In this document: one piece after another, positions 33,535 to 45,744 of the stretch
Layout of the letters: the number at the start of each line of letters is the position of its first letter
Position numbering within the stretch: position 1 is the first letter of the stretch
Assembly: GCA_023853785.1 (NCBI GenBank)
Contig: JAJIRX010000681.1
Span: 578,558 to 642,557, forward strand
DNA length: 64,000 bases
From: Psilocybe azurescens
Lineage: Eukaryota > Basidiomycota > Agaricomycetes > Agaricales > Agrocybaceae
Direction: 5' to 3'
Notes under the pieces: model-generated
The model's database searches: none
Seen by the model: only the letters and a program-made list of their open reading frames with translations
What the model was told of the DNA's origin: nothing
Position numbers and translations under genes: made by a program

Positions 33535-36111
33535 ATGTATAGGTCTCCTCCCTCTTCTCAAGATACCCATGATGACCATCTCCGAAATCTTCTCGACCAA
33601 CGTTCTACCCGTGCGGACATCCAGGGTCGCTTCTCCACTATCTCGGAGTATACGGACACCCCGTCGGTCTACAGTCGCACTAATTTCTCCCCACGAGTCC
33701 CCGACCGAAGGCCCCCACGATCTGTACCGCACCGACTATGATGGTACATCGCCAATTTCCCCGTGTGTGCCCCGTTCTAATGATGCACATATTCATGATC
33801 AACCTACCAGTATGCTCGATCTTGACGAAGATTCTCGCTCTTCATTTGCCCCATCAGAGAGCAATGATGACGAACCGCTACCCTATGACGGCGGGGGAGA
33901 TGAAATTGAGACCGCAACTCGAATGAGTTATCTTGGGCCTAAGATGCGCTTTCATTCCCGTGCACCCTGGGAGATGGAAGGAGACACGCTGGAGGAAGAC
34001 GACGAAGCAAACCAGGTCTCCCGCCACTTCCAGCCCGGCCACTCATTTGGTCGCTCGTCCGGGTCCAAGTTCGACTCTTCCCGGTCCTCTAGTCCAAGGC
34101 TAAGTTTCAACAGCCGTCCAAGCGGCGAATCTTCAAGTTCGCACATTCCGCCCAAGAGATCATTTGAAACCATTAGTTCTCAAATGTCATATCCTAGAGG
34201 TGCTCTATAGTATGTATTTCCTTACTGTTACTTTTTTTATTTAATCCCGAACTTATACTTTGATGTCGCAGCGCTTTAGCCCAGGAAAGTTTGTCAACTA
34301 ATTCTCTTGCTCGAGCGGCTCCTCCTAAGGAAACTCTCCGTAGCAAATTTTCTTTTGGAAGACTCCGACCAGATATACCCACAGTCTCTTTGCCTCAATC
34401 TCCTGTCCGCGGTCGATTTCCCTCTTCTCCGAGAGGTCACGAACAACCATCTTTTAAATTCGAACCACACACTCGTTCCAACAACACACATTACGCCAAC
34501 AAGAGTCTTGCCAACTCAACCCAAGAATCAATGCACCCATACGCCAATCCAGATCTTGTAGTATCCTACGCCGATGACGAAACAGAAAGCTTCATCACAC
34601 ACAATGTACAGCTCCCCCGAAACGATTCAAACATCACCATTATGGAATCTTCTTCGACCGATTCTATGATGAAGTCAAGTTCACGGTCAACCTTGACCCC
34701 AGATACATCAGTCAATTCTATTACATCGAAGCATCGTGCTTCGTCAATATTGACGAAAAGTATTTCTTCCCCGTGCCGGTTGTGGGCCCACCCCAACGGC
34801 TTGATTCAGTGGCTTCCGACAACTATAGTATTCGCTCTTTACCGCCGAACTGTAAGCAATCTTCCGGGCTGGACAGAGCGTGATATTCCACCCACTTTCT
34901 CCCTGATTTCATTGGAGGAAGCCAGAGCACAGCGCACCCGAAGCTCTACCGTCACCGTACCGTCGAGAATTTCAGTCTCGACCGGCTTGGCAGAATCTTC
35001 GACACCGTTTCCTACTGGAGACGCAGAGAGCTTGAGCACACCCGACCCTGCGCCATACGCATCATTTCGTGCACGAGGTCGTTCTATAAGCACTGGTGCT
35101 AAAGCCAAGAATATGCAGACCATCGTAGGTCCCCTAAGCTAGAGCATCGTGATTCAGAGCCTACCTCTGTCAATCAGCCATCAGTAGGCGTCCCGCCTAC
35201 TGTCAAAACATTAAAACACAAAGAAAAGCGGTTTTATGCGCCTCTTCAGCGGAGGGAAAACACCAGAGAAGGATGGACAAAGCAGTCCTCCACCTGTCCC
35301 CTCTTTACCGGACACACTCGTCCAATCCCACTCAATTCAGAGGGCCCCTAAAAGCGTTGTTCATCGCATACCGGTGCCCAGCCTTCCACCGGCGCTACTT
35401 GAAATCCCTACTTCTGAAAACAGTGTCTCGGCTCTAAACGAGAGCGAATCTTTGAAATCGAATCTTAGCCCTAAGCGCACTTCTCCTCCTACCCTTACCA
35501 TCAATACTATTTCACAAGTGTTTCCCTCTCGATCTTCCACGTCTCACATGCGTTTGAATACATTTGAACGATCTTTCTTGAACGAACAGCCGCAAAGCGC
35601 ACCCGCCCACGTCTCCCAGTTTCCAACATTGCGATTACGCCCTGTTTCAACTTTATTCAGCGCCCACTTCGGGGACCACATTGTCACAGGGGAATCGAGG
35701 TCATCTGACGAGGCAACCGATCCAGATACTCCCAGGTCTTCGAGTCCTAATAATGGCTTAATGTCGCCCATAACACCTTCTTCTGTCTTCGCTCGCGGCA
35801 ATGATAAAACCCAAGTATCTTTGCTCTCTTCTCAAGACCAGTCCAATCTAGAAGCCCTTCAGGAAGAATTTGATTCATCCAAAAAGGCGTGGCAGCGTCA
35901 TATATGGGAGTTGGAAGGACAAGTGCGTGACCTAAAAGTGGAATTGGCGGAAACGAAAGCAACAAACAATGGTGAATACTGCCAAACCTGCGGAAGAGGC
36001 AAAAGATGGAATCTGCGGTTTCCACCTCGAAAGCCAACGGTATCCTCAATAGACCCAGAGCAAGAACAGGGGTCTCATCTCGATTCGGCAATGGACTACC
36101 TTGAGAGGTGA
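33535..36111 (+). CDS. Ser/Pro-rich protein with C-terminal coiled coil and CxxC
   Basis: I do not recognise the family by name. The N-terminus reads MYRSPPSSQDTHDDHLRNLL and RFSTISEYTDTPSVYSR. Conserved islands in a low-complexity background are MSYLGPKMRFHSRAPWEM, ETLRSKFSFGRLRPDIPT, FSLISLEEARAQRTRS and FMRLFSGGK. The C-terminal part has a coiled coil (LEALQEEFDSSKKAWQRHI, LEGQVRDLKVELAETKAT) and a cysteine pair in YCQTCGRGKRW. One intron at about 34211-34271 is clear. Reading it as one protein needs frame changes at C4 33689-33692, C4 34769-34772, near 34870-34890, C4 35131-35134 and A4 35224-35227. Most fit a single missing C, so it is probably intact in the organism; a decaying gene is the alternative. 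Confidence 0.6.
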
Positions 36112-36431
36112 TGTCTCGCCCACACATTCTCTTATCCAGAGGCAGGACTTTGTATATTATTAACGTTGGCTTACGCTCGTCTCTTCCAATATACCTCGAC
36201 TTTTCCAAAGGTCATGGCTTACTATTTTTAACAAGCGATGTTTAACTATCCTTTATTTGTTGTATTGGCCTTCCTGTCTTTTATCGTTCTTTAAATTTCT
36301 CATTTCAATTTTATTATGTAGGTACTTTGATCAAGGCTCCTTTTGTTCAATTCCTTTAACTTCAATTCTTGATTTGTTTGTTTTAATATGTTGGTTATTT
36401 AACCCTATAATACCATTACACATTTTGAGTC
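36112..36431. other. Convergent intergenic region, AT-rich
   Basis: This 320-nt stretch between two stop codons holds the 3' UTRs of both genes. It is T-rich on the plus strand. No frame, hairpin or repeat was recognised. Confidence 0.4.
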
Positions 36432-39400
36432 CTAAATACCTTCATCAGCGCCAATCAGCCACCCAATACCCTTGGAAAACGCCCTTGAGGCCTGGCTTGA
36501 AACATCCTCGCCATCTGTCCTTCGAGAACTTTCACTTCGAGGCGAAGTTCTTTCATCTGCATCTGAGGCTTGTGATCGAGCACGGTGTCCAACAGCGAAA
36601 GGAAAATTGGCAGCAACGGACTTGAATGTCCTGCTGGCCAGTGCAGCTGCATCTGGAGTACTGAGCAATGGCGGCGAGGGCACATGGAAGTCTTGGAGTC
36701 TCGCGCGCAAAGAAGACGCTACATTGCCAGGTACGGTGTCCACCTTGCGGGGACTCATAATCGTATCTCCGGTGCGCCTTCGCTGAAGTTTTTCTTCGCG
36801 AGTTTGTATGTTTTCTTTTCTAATTTGCGCCAGGCAGTCAAAACGTCGTTAATTTGGTCAGCAGGACACAGTTGGAGCGCATAGCCCAACAATGTCATCT
36901 TTTGGGGCAGATCGTTATATTCTTGCTGACGGCCAAGCTGATAGCAGGCAATCCAGCAGACTTCTGATGCCTCTTTAACTCTTTCGTCATCTGTGCCAAG
37001 TGATGTTTCATGTCGTAGCTTCATTACGGTGCGCACCATGCGTTCGTTATTCTCGCGAGCACGCGAAAAATCTTCGACCTGGAGAGCAGTATCTGCTAGC
37101 ATGGCCAGGACCTTGACCTCTGCAACAGAGTCACCAGCGTAGCCCAACTTGTTGGAAAGTTCCAATATAACTTGCGTGTGTTTATATGTATCAGTATTGC
37201 TGGAAATGACACGAGAGATGAGGTTGAGCCTATCCTTCGTAAGGCGGATTTCGAGGGGCGATATCGTAAGACCGTGTTTAGAAGGGACATTGAAGGAACA
37301 TATGCGTGACGTAGCCTCGATGAAATTTCTCTCTCTCATGATGGCTTCAGACGGATGAGGTACATCCAGGCTAGATCGTAATTAGCCTGTTGTAGTTTAA
37401 TCTTATAGAGGGTATTCGTACCAATCATAGGCTAGCTTCATGTCACCAAACTTATAGTTGCCAGAACTTGCATTGTCGTAAAACTCGCGCGAGCACGAGA
37501 GGCACACAGATTCAATTATTTCTTGACTGAGGTTTATTTTGTGATGTGGCCCAAAAACCATTGTCTTGGCAATGTCGAAGTCTACATATAAATCAACATG
37601 ATTAGCAAAGTAGACCTAGCGTCAAAGATCATATGTACTTACTGCCACTGCTTAGCAATCCAAATAAGAATATATTGTCAATCTCGTCTTTGGACAACAA
37701 GCAAAAGGCGCCTCGCGAATTTGGATCTCCACCACCCGTGAGCTTTCGCATATCTTTGAGCAACCATTCCCAATCTTCGATTCCGTTGAGTCTATCATCT
37801 TTGCCACCAGCTCGTCTTGCCATTCTATTTGCCCAAGCTTTCTGTTCTTTGGCATCTCCACTACTTTGCAAAAACCAACGGAGCGGAGCAGGGACGCTCC
37901 ATCGAGACAAAATTTCTCCCGATTCGAGATGGACATCAAGAATGTCGAGAGCTTTAGATAAAGAAGCATAGGGCAGTGGCTGGAAGAATAGAAGTAAATC
38001 GTGCGCGGTACATGGTCGTTGATTAGTGCTTGGAGTCACAAATGTTCCCAGAGAAGCCACAGTTGTGTCTGCAGCTTCCTCGTTACCATCTTCATCCTTT
38101 GCGACATCCCACACAGGCAGACATTCGAATATACTGCTCATTGTGGCCCATTCGGTGAGGCTATCGCTTCCGTACAGGAGAGCAAGAGCAAGTCGGGCCA
38201 TATCTTCGTCGTCTTTTATTATTCTTTGAGAAGAAGGAAGCGTAGGCTTAGAGGCGTTGAATATGGCTGCTGCAAGCTCAAGGGAAGTTGACAAAATGTA
38301 TTCGTGGAGAATCCGAGTAGGAAGGGAAGGGTCTGGTGCGCCAGCGCGTTCTGCCCTTGCCTCGAGAACAAAGAGATACGGCATAACGAGGTGAGGTATA
38401 TCTTGAGCAATGCTGTCTGTGGTTGAGTGAGCCAGATAAGCGCGAACGACTGCGATTGGGTCCATAGAATACCAACAGTCAAGAGTCCAGTCATCGTCAA
38501 CACTGGAACCCTGAGGCGCGTCGTACACTAGTCGAGACAGGAGGCTGAGTTCTTCTCCGAGTTCATCGAGCTGAGGTATGCCTTGCGACGCGCCATGTTG
38601 AACCACAGCTAAAGCGATGTCAATCATGCCCGTGGACCTCATCACAAGGTTCACGCGGTTTTTGTACCACATACAAAGTTCTTCTGCTGTCAGAGGGTTT
38701 GCAATACTTGTAAATAAGATTTCCTCGTTAGATTCTATTGATGGAAGTGAGGAGATGTGAACTTGAATAGCCTCCTGGATGCCTGGTAGTTCCGAGATAT
38801 CTTGCACCTTCCTCCAACTATCTTCATTCCAAATCCCTTCTTTATTCGATGAAATCTCCAGGGAAGGGAAAAGCCCGCGACAGAGTGATGGGTGGGTGTG
38901 CTCCGGAATGCAATCTAGCACTTTAAAGCGAGCGGGCCATAGAGTGACACTATGTTTTTGACAAAGAACCCTGAGAGCTTCAAGCGCTTCCAGGGAGGCT
39001 AGTTTGCAGGCCGACCATAGTATGTCATTTTGAAAAAGTTGGCCAGAGTAAGGGGTGGAGGTCTAGCAGAACTCGATGGTGGTGTGGTTTTGTTTGATAC
39101 AGCTGTATTTCCATCCGCCCAAGGGTCATCTTCCCATTCGTCATCAACTTCATCAACTTGTATTTCATCGTTTTGGGGAAATGGGTCTCCATTTCGACAT
39201 ATGTGTTGAGTCTGTCAAGGCGGTGAAGGAGGACATGGCGCAGATGGCAAAGCAGTGCGTCAGTAGGTGATGTTTGGAAGTGGGCACGCAATGCATCACG
39301 GCTCGCATTAGGTGAGGTATTTTGCGACGGTGCTGCAAGAGCAATTATATCATTGCATCTCTCGACAACCCGTTCTGTGCGTGATATGCCGAGAGTTAGC

Positions 39401-39558
39401 AGGGCGCGTTGAGTAGGCGTGTCATTCAGTACGCGATCCACACATGCCGAAACCACCCATAGGTCGTCGTGAACATGGCCAAGAATGTTGTGAACGTCGT
39501 CGGTGGTAAGCTGAGCATTGTCAAGGGTGGTCCAGGCAGTGGTCGGAGGGGAACGCAT
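36432..39558 (-). CDS. SEC39: Sec39-domain protein, Dsl1/NRZ tether subunit
   Basis: Sec39 (NBAS in animals) is the ER-anchored solenoid subunit of the Dsl1 complex, which captures Golgi-derived COPI vesicles. The start is MRSPPTTAWTTLDNAQL. The Sec39 solenoid includes LASLEALEALRVLCQKHSVT, WPARFKVLDCIPEHTHPSLC, WYKNRVNLVMRSTGMID and LLSRLVYDAPQGSSVDDDW, then INLSQEIIESVCLSCSREFY-like text and KMTLLGYALQLCPADQIND. The C-terminal region (MSPRKVDTVPG...) ends FSKGIGWLIGADEGI. Frame breaks at G4 39175-39178, T4 39028-39031 and T4 36816-36819 are each cured by one base; the second restores FFKNDILWSACKLASLEA. Length and order of blocks agree with a full-length protein. Confidence 0.85.
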
Positions 39559-39790
39559 GTCGTTGATAGTTAGGACTCAGCACTCTCAACAAGTACACGA
39601 CAACATTAAAGTGCATCATCATTTCCTTATCGGGAAATTCTACTAAAGCTACAGCACCATGTGCCCCGCACACGACTTAGTTGTCTACCGCAGTTGAGCA
39701 CTTCCGACTGGGTGAACAGTATATGTACAGTAAGAATAACGTCCATCAAAATATCTCTAACCCCCGAAAAGAAGCATGAAAGAAGGAAAA

Positions 39791-40602
39791 TCAAAATAAA
39801 GTATCCTGAATTATAGAAGGTCAGTCAATCGCACGCGCTTTCTTAAGTGCAGATCCATACCTCGTCGCGTAAATATTCACCGACATCACTAAAGCATTCA
39901 TGAGTGAGCTGTAACTTTGACAGAATGAGAAAAAGCCTACGCTTGATGGAAGACAATGATCGCAGTGGGGTCCAATTTTCGTGTGTCAACAGTTGACCGG
40001 GCTGTCACTCCAAAGCCCTAGGTTGACAATATTAAATTTATAAGTAGCCGTTAAAAAGACATCGACACACCAATGGTATATCTTTCATACTGAAGACAAC
40101 GACACCCTGGTGCTCCGGTGTATCCTCAGTAATTCTTCCCAAATGTGCCTTCACAACATGGTTTCCGTACAAGAAAGGCATCTCTCCGTTGGGCTTAATC
40201 CAAATCTGTGAAAAATTCAGTCAACAGCTAAAAAAAAATAGACCTTCAAAGGGGATCCTGACTTTATATTTGGCATACTGTGCAACGTAGTCTAGGGAGG
40301 TTATGTGCAACTTGAACTTGCCACTTTTGCTGAACTTGCCAAAGCATGTTCCAAGGCTAACCAGATTGGGCCTAGCAATGGATATTCCAAGACGCATTGA
40401 CGACTCAGAGACATAGTATACGCGGTCTCTATGCAATCTGAAGCAATAAGGTTCGTCTGGACGGTCGATGAGATGCACAAGATTCTTGCCCTAGATGAAA
40501 TCAATTGGCATCATCATTCTAGACAAGGAGAATCGTACGGACGATGTAATTGGCAAGCTTCGTAAAAACAGCCTTCGATTCTTCTTCTGTAAGTGGTCGC
40601 AT
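39791..40602 (-). CDS. NIP7: 60S ribosome biogenesis protein Nip7
   Basis: Nip7 is a conserved PUA-domain RNA-binding factor for 60S subunit assembly and 27S pre-rRNA processing. It starts [20 protein letters not shown], then [40 protein letters not shown] and [20 protein letters not shown]. The PUA part follows: [40 protein letters not shown] and [19 protein letters not shown]. The last tiny exon gives DEDTLF before TGA at 39791. All four or five splice joints keep phase, and the full ~180-residue length is present. A CACGTGAC element lies about 120 nt upstream of the start. Confidence 0.95.
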
Positions 40603-41120
40603 ATCTGCGTATGAAAAGGCACAGCTGTGCTTAAGTTGTGCTTCAAGAATATGTACTCGCTCAAAGAAAAAAAGAAATGCTAGTGAAATTAGATGACATA
40701 AGCGTTTAAAATACGACACAGGCACGTGACACATGTCAAGGCCCGGTCAACTTAAGAGTCGGCGGTGGCAACGATTGCTATCCCGCCATTGGAGAAACGG
40801 TAAACGAAGAGCGGAAGAACACTGGTAGAAGCATTAGACTTGTACGCGTTGAGCCTCACACGTTTTTTATTGCTGATATTTGGCGTATGGTATACTATAC
40901 ATAGTACTTCACTGAAGTCAATCTTAAGTACATACTGAGCAGCAACCGAGTAGTGTAGCTCGCGTTTAATGTTTTAGTTTCCTACTAGCCGATAGTATTG
41001 GGGGAACATATGCCAACATATTAAGTTATAAATACAAGAACAGGAAACATACAGACAGCTTCAGAGGGGACAGACTATGCGAATTGAAAGTAAAAGTTAA
41101 ACAATCAAACACATACTTAA
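40603..41120. other. Intergenic, 518 nt, with E-box
   Basis: This lies between NIP7 (minus) and the stop of the next minus-strand gene. CACGTGAC at 40723-40730 is a candidate NIP7 promoter element. No reading frame, tRNA or repeat supported in the rest. Confidence 0.45.
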
Positions 41121-42018
41121 TTACCCTTGCACCTTTTCATAATTATCACTGTCAGAGCTATTAGTGTTTAGCACTGGTGAGTGGTCCTTTGGTTCTGGCT
41201 GATCCACTAGCTGCGAATTAGTTATTGGCTCTACTGGTGTTTCAATTGGAACTGAGAGCCGAATACTATGTGGCCCCCAAGTGAAGTGCTGCTTCGTCTC
41301 TCTTGCCCAGTTAGAAATGCCAGACCGCCCATCCTGGCGCACGAGTGTTGAAAGACGGAAAAAAAAGTACGACGATATTGTGAAGATCGTGAGGAGAACT
41401 GCGGTAAAAAATATCGCAATAAGAATGGAGGCAAGTATGAGGGCTAGAAGACTAGTGGTTAGAGTTTGAGCCAATTGCAGGACCACCGAGTGCATACATA
41501 AAGCGAGGATTATCGCAGATGCTGTAAGGAGCGCCCCGCCCAGTGCAATTGTAGTAAGGGACGTGATTACAAAAACAGAGACGCCGCTGTGGGATGTTAA
41601 GCATATTTCAATAGAGGAAACATTGATTCGATCTTACAGGAAGGAAATTATAGGAAAGAAGCTCAGAATCAAAAAATGGCACAGAATGTCTGTACAGTAT
41701 TCAGAAAATTAAGAAGGGCCACTGGTTTTCAGAGTAATTGGCAGGATAGACTAACTGCCACAATTGGGCGCTCAGCAAAAAAATGTACGACTGATTCCTA
41801 ATGCAGGACGGACATAGTCTTTCTCGAGCCTGTAAATCATTTCTGTGAGCCCGCAGCGTTGTAAAGTGTAAAGAGCAGGTCGAGTAAGTAGCAGCAACTG
41901 ACCGGCTTGAATAGTCTCGCACCAGTAAAATGGTGTTATCGAACTGCGACGAAATGTCTTTGGCTTCTTTGTCATCGAATTCTCTTGGATCAGAAGAGTT
42001 GTAGTCCGCAGCGCCCAT
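41121..42018 (-). CDS. Small multi-pass membrane protein, possibly promethin-like
   Basis: The N-terminus (MGAADYNSSDPREFDDKEAK, then QFDNTILLVRDYSS) is soluble and acidic. It is followed by tightly packed hydrophobic segments: CAIFLILSFFPIISFLSG, VFVITSLTTIALGGALL, AQTLTTSLLALILASILIA and FFTAVLLTIFTISSYFFF. After these comes an amphipathic FRLSTLVRQDGRSGISNW and a polar tail ending DNYEKVQG. The hairpin-like membrane block with a following Trp/Arg helix resembles promethin/LDAF1, the partner of seipin, but I cannot confirm this without a search. The frame needs one extra T in the T6 run (A6 at 41671-41676 on the plus strand). Exons between 41760 and 41920 are unresolved. Confidence 0.5.
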
Positions 42019-42176
42019 GTTGTGAGCAGGTTGAATAATGTAAGATGAATGAGGGAAACGCGTTTTAACTTTGAATGTGACGTCACTATACACGTGATGA
42101 CAGTATCAACAGTTCGACTCGATCTGATTTGAAATTCTAATTTCATTCACCTCAGAGTATTGTACTTACAACGATC
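42019..42176. promoter_or_regulatory. Divergent promoter with CRE palindrome and E-box
   Basis: A 158-nt region between two start codons. GTGACGTCAC at 42077-42086 contains a full CRE (TGACGTCA), the site of ATF/CREB-type bZIP factors. CACGTG at 42091-42096 follows 4 nt later. They lie about 60-75 nt from the minus-strand ATG and 81-100 nt from the NRDE2 ATG. Confidence 0.55.
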
Positions 42177-45100
42177 ATGTCTGCCCCTTCTTTCTCATCC
42201 TTCCCTCCTTCTTTCTCGTCTTTTCCAGACCTGGACGAAGGTCCTAGTGATAATGTCATGGAGTCGTCGAATAAACCTGATAAAAAGAAAAGAATGAGGC
42301 ACCGTGATCACATAGTAACAGGACAAAGCACCTCCACAGAAAGAGAAGCAAGACTGGACCAGGAGCGTCGCAGGCCGAGATCAAGCAAGGACAAGGAGCG
42401 TTCACCCAGACTGCAAGGTCATGACATCTCAACTCGACTCGCCTTCAAGAGTGGCGACTCTGAGAAACCCAACCTTCTGTTTTACTCCGACTACAGAGGG
42501 GACCTGATGAATATTCGATATGGTGGACCACACACCGGCGACATTCCTAGATATAGAATGGTTGCTGGTATGTCATGAAGTGTGTTTGGACTTAACAGCT
42601 AATAATAATTTAGGGGGCAGAAATGTGCTAGGTCTCCCCAAGGCAATGGTCGTTTTGCGGCGAGTAGGGAGGGGGCTGAAGTAGGTTTGAAATATCAACG
42701 AAAGGTTAGTGAGTCTCTGTGTAGGTTAAATCTCTATATGCTGATCTTCAGCCAGACAGCAAGTTTAAGTACAACGGCGTCGCGAGCTTTACTATCAAAA
42801 GCCCCGACTCGACGCCTTATACCCACCTCTCGGACCAATAAATACGAGGAAATCGATGGATATATTAGTTTTCCTTCTCGAACTGCGCCAAGTGATGCCG
42901 ACCCCTCGTACAGATCGATAAGGGTCAACAACCCTGAAATTTCAGAAAACTCATCATCGTCAGAAAGCGAAGAGGACCTCAGTTCTGACGAAGATACTGG
43001 CGATCCAATCCTTACTGCTCATCAAGAAACCCTGAAGATACTTCAACAAGAAATCGAGGTCCGACCAGACGCAGCTGATAAATGGCTCTCTTTGCTAAAC
43101 CAGACTCTATCGACGATACCTATCACATCCAAGAACGCTACAAAAGCGCGTTCTGAGATTTCCGTTTCCATTCTCTCTCGTGCCATATCAGCTTCCCCAC
43201 TAAATGCAAAAAACAGGAGCTTAAGATTGGCCTATCTCAGAGCTGGAGAAGAGATCTGGCATGAGAGTAAGCTTAGATCGGAATGGGAAGACGCGTTGAA
43301 AGTGGAAGATATCGAAATTCAGACTGAATGGCTAGAATGGAAGATTCGAACAAGCAATGGAGGCGTCGATGGTGTGGTTGAGGCTGCTGTCAGGGTCCTG
43401 GATAGGATTGGTATCAAATTAGAAATCGAAAAGTCAGAATCTTTTGGCGTGTTGCAATGGTTATCAGAAACGCAGGTTTGTCGACTATTTCATCTTTTTC
43501 TTTATCTCATGATACACTCCCTCCGCAGGATACAGCGAACGAGCATTTTCTATGTTTCAGGCTCAAGCAGAACTGTATGTGATATAATGCGTTGATTCCC
43601 ACAAGTTCTGAAAGCCAATATCCTGCAGAATATTCAACCCACCTCCTACTCTCATTAAGATGTCGTTCCAAGTACAACTCTCGGAGCTGGAGGAGTTTTG
43701 GGAGTCTGAATATCCTCGCTTTGGTGAAAATGGTGCTGAAGGATGGAGTTCGTGGTATTCATCGAAATTGGACAAACATTCTCACTCTGTTTCTTCAAAT
43801 ATGCAGCAACAGAATGCCGCCGATTTGGATCCCTATCGCCAATGGGCAAATCAGGAATTGCGTATGGATCACTCTATGTTTCTCTCTCAACGGTCGGACT
43901 CGGAATCATCAGATCCATATTCCATAGTGCTATTCGCCGATCTACGCTCCACTCTACTCGAACTGAGAAGTCGCGATGCAAAACATGCCTTCCGCATGGC
44001 ATGGTTGTCTTTCTTGGGGCTGAACCTTCCAGGGTTTTCTTTGGCGACCAATGACGAGGGAGATTGGGATGATCGATGGAACCTGAACTATTTGACGACT
44101 CCGCAAACCTTGGATTGTGTTTTCACCTCAAATACGGAAAAAACAATCTTTCAACTGACGCTGTTGCCGGAGTAGTGATAGGACGAGAAAGAGTGTACCA
44201 TTCACCATTCGGTCCTGTTCGGTGCTGGGGTAGAAATGTGTCTGGTCCCCTTGACCTGGCTTCTGCCGAACCTGGTAAGGTGCTGAAACGGGGCGTTTGG
44301 TCAAAGGGTGATCTATCAAACCTCGAAGAAGACTTTGTCCGACGTCTATTTCTTGGACTGAAGATCTCAAGGGACGACATTGAGTGGGACGTTTTGACTC
44401 TGGCTTTTGAGTTAGCTGTAAACCCCAAAACGTGCGACATTAGCTGCATTCCTTCTATATCTTTGATATTAATTTTTTTCAGTGTCATCAAACTATCGAA
44501 GGCTTTGCTCGCTGCCAATCAAGAATCGTTGGGTTTATGGGATGCCCATGCCCAGCTCGAAAGATTACGTGGTCGAAACGAGGACGCACGCAAAGTATAT
44601 CAAACCATTCTCATCACATCAAAACCCGGTAAAATGAAGAGGAATGTCAGCAGATTGTGGTGGAATTGGGCAGAAATGGAATGGCTCTCAAATGACCATC
44701 AGCAAGTCTTACATATTGCTCTTTGGTCTGTCGGTCTGGAAGGACCACTATCCCGTGTTGCGATTCTGCGTGCTAAGCGCTCTCTGGAGGAAATAGCAGA
44801 CACGACCAGAGCGTCAAATGGATGGAAAGAACAGGAGGGCTGGGTCAAACTCCGCGCCTTATTAGAACTTCTAGAAGGATCTGAACCCGAGGCTGCGTTT
44901 TCTGTTTTTGACAAATATCTTTCTAGTGAAGTCGATAAAAGTTGCTCGGAAAGTTTGATGACAGCCTCGTTGGTCATGATATACTGCTATGGGACAGTCC
45001 TCAAGAAAGCAATGCCGCCGGCCATTCTAAGGGAACGTGCCCATCGCGCATTTGCTCAATATCCCAGCAATTCAATTATCCTGGGTGTTCTTCTGGAGGC

Positions 45101-45744
45101 CGAAAGGGGCCAAGGGGTATGGGGGCGAGTCAGAAGCATGCTAGGAGGAAACGATGGAAAAGTGAAGGATGTGACGCGCAGAGTTGAAGAAATCTGGATA
45201 GCTGGGTGGGAGCGGGGAAGATGGTTAAGTGAAGTGGAGCGCACTAGAAATGGTCTGGCGACGGCCGTGGAACACGAACGGTGAGTGTTATAATATCTTT
45301 TTCTTAATCGATCTCAAACGCTATCACTTTTTGAAGAACGAGATACAGTGCCATCATATGGAGAATTTACATTGAATTTGAGATACGGGTACACGAGCTA
45401 CATCGGGCGAAGAAGCTCCTATTTCGGGCCATAGGAGAGTGTCCATTGGTGAAAGGCAAGTACCAACTTTTATATGTCGCACACAAGGCTGAACGCATGG
45501 TGCAGGGCTGTACTTGCTAGCCTTTGGACCGCTCCGCAGTGTATTTGAGAAGCACGAACTGAATGGCCTTGCGGATACAATGGCAGAGAGGGGGATTCGT
45601 TTGCACCAGGGAATAGATGAAGCGCTGGAAGGCATTGAGGACATGGACAAGGAAGATATAGAGATGAAAGATGAGGATAGCGAAGAATCTGAGGATGAAA
45701 TTGAGCGCGATGCAAGCGAATTGAGAAGGTTGATGCCTTACTAG
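42177..45744 (+). CDS. NRDE2: NRDE-2 family RNA-silencing / RNA-surveillance factor
   Basis: NRDE-2 is a nuclear protein with HAT/TPR-like repeats, acting with Mtr4-type helicases and, in worms and fission yeast, in nuclear RNAi. The basic start ends with the conserved block RPRSSKDKERSPRLQG, then KPNLLFYSDYRGDLMNIRYG and PRYRMVAGGRNVLGLPK. The family's core follows (TNKYEEIDGYISFPSR, LTAHQETLKILQQEIEVRP), then HAT-like repeats (LWDAHAQLERLRGRNEDARK, RLWWNWAEMEWLSNDHQQ) and the C-terminus KGLYLLAFGPLRSVFEKHEL. The tail is acidic. Frame changes near 42770 and near 44070 are not at obvious homopolymers, so introns or indels there are unresolved. The gene is otherwise full length. Confidence 0.88.

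Noticed and set aside
33535..36111. Pseudogene call for the Ser-rich gene
   Set aside because: Several essential neighbours show the same homopolymer frame breaks, so the breaks alone are not evidence of decay.
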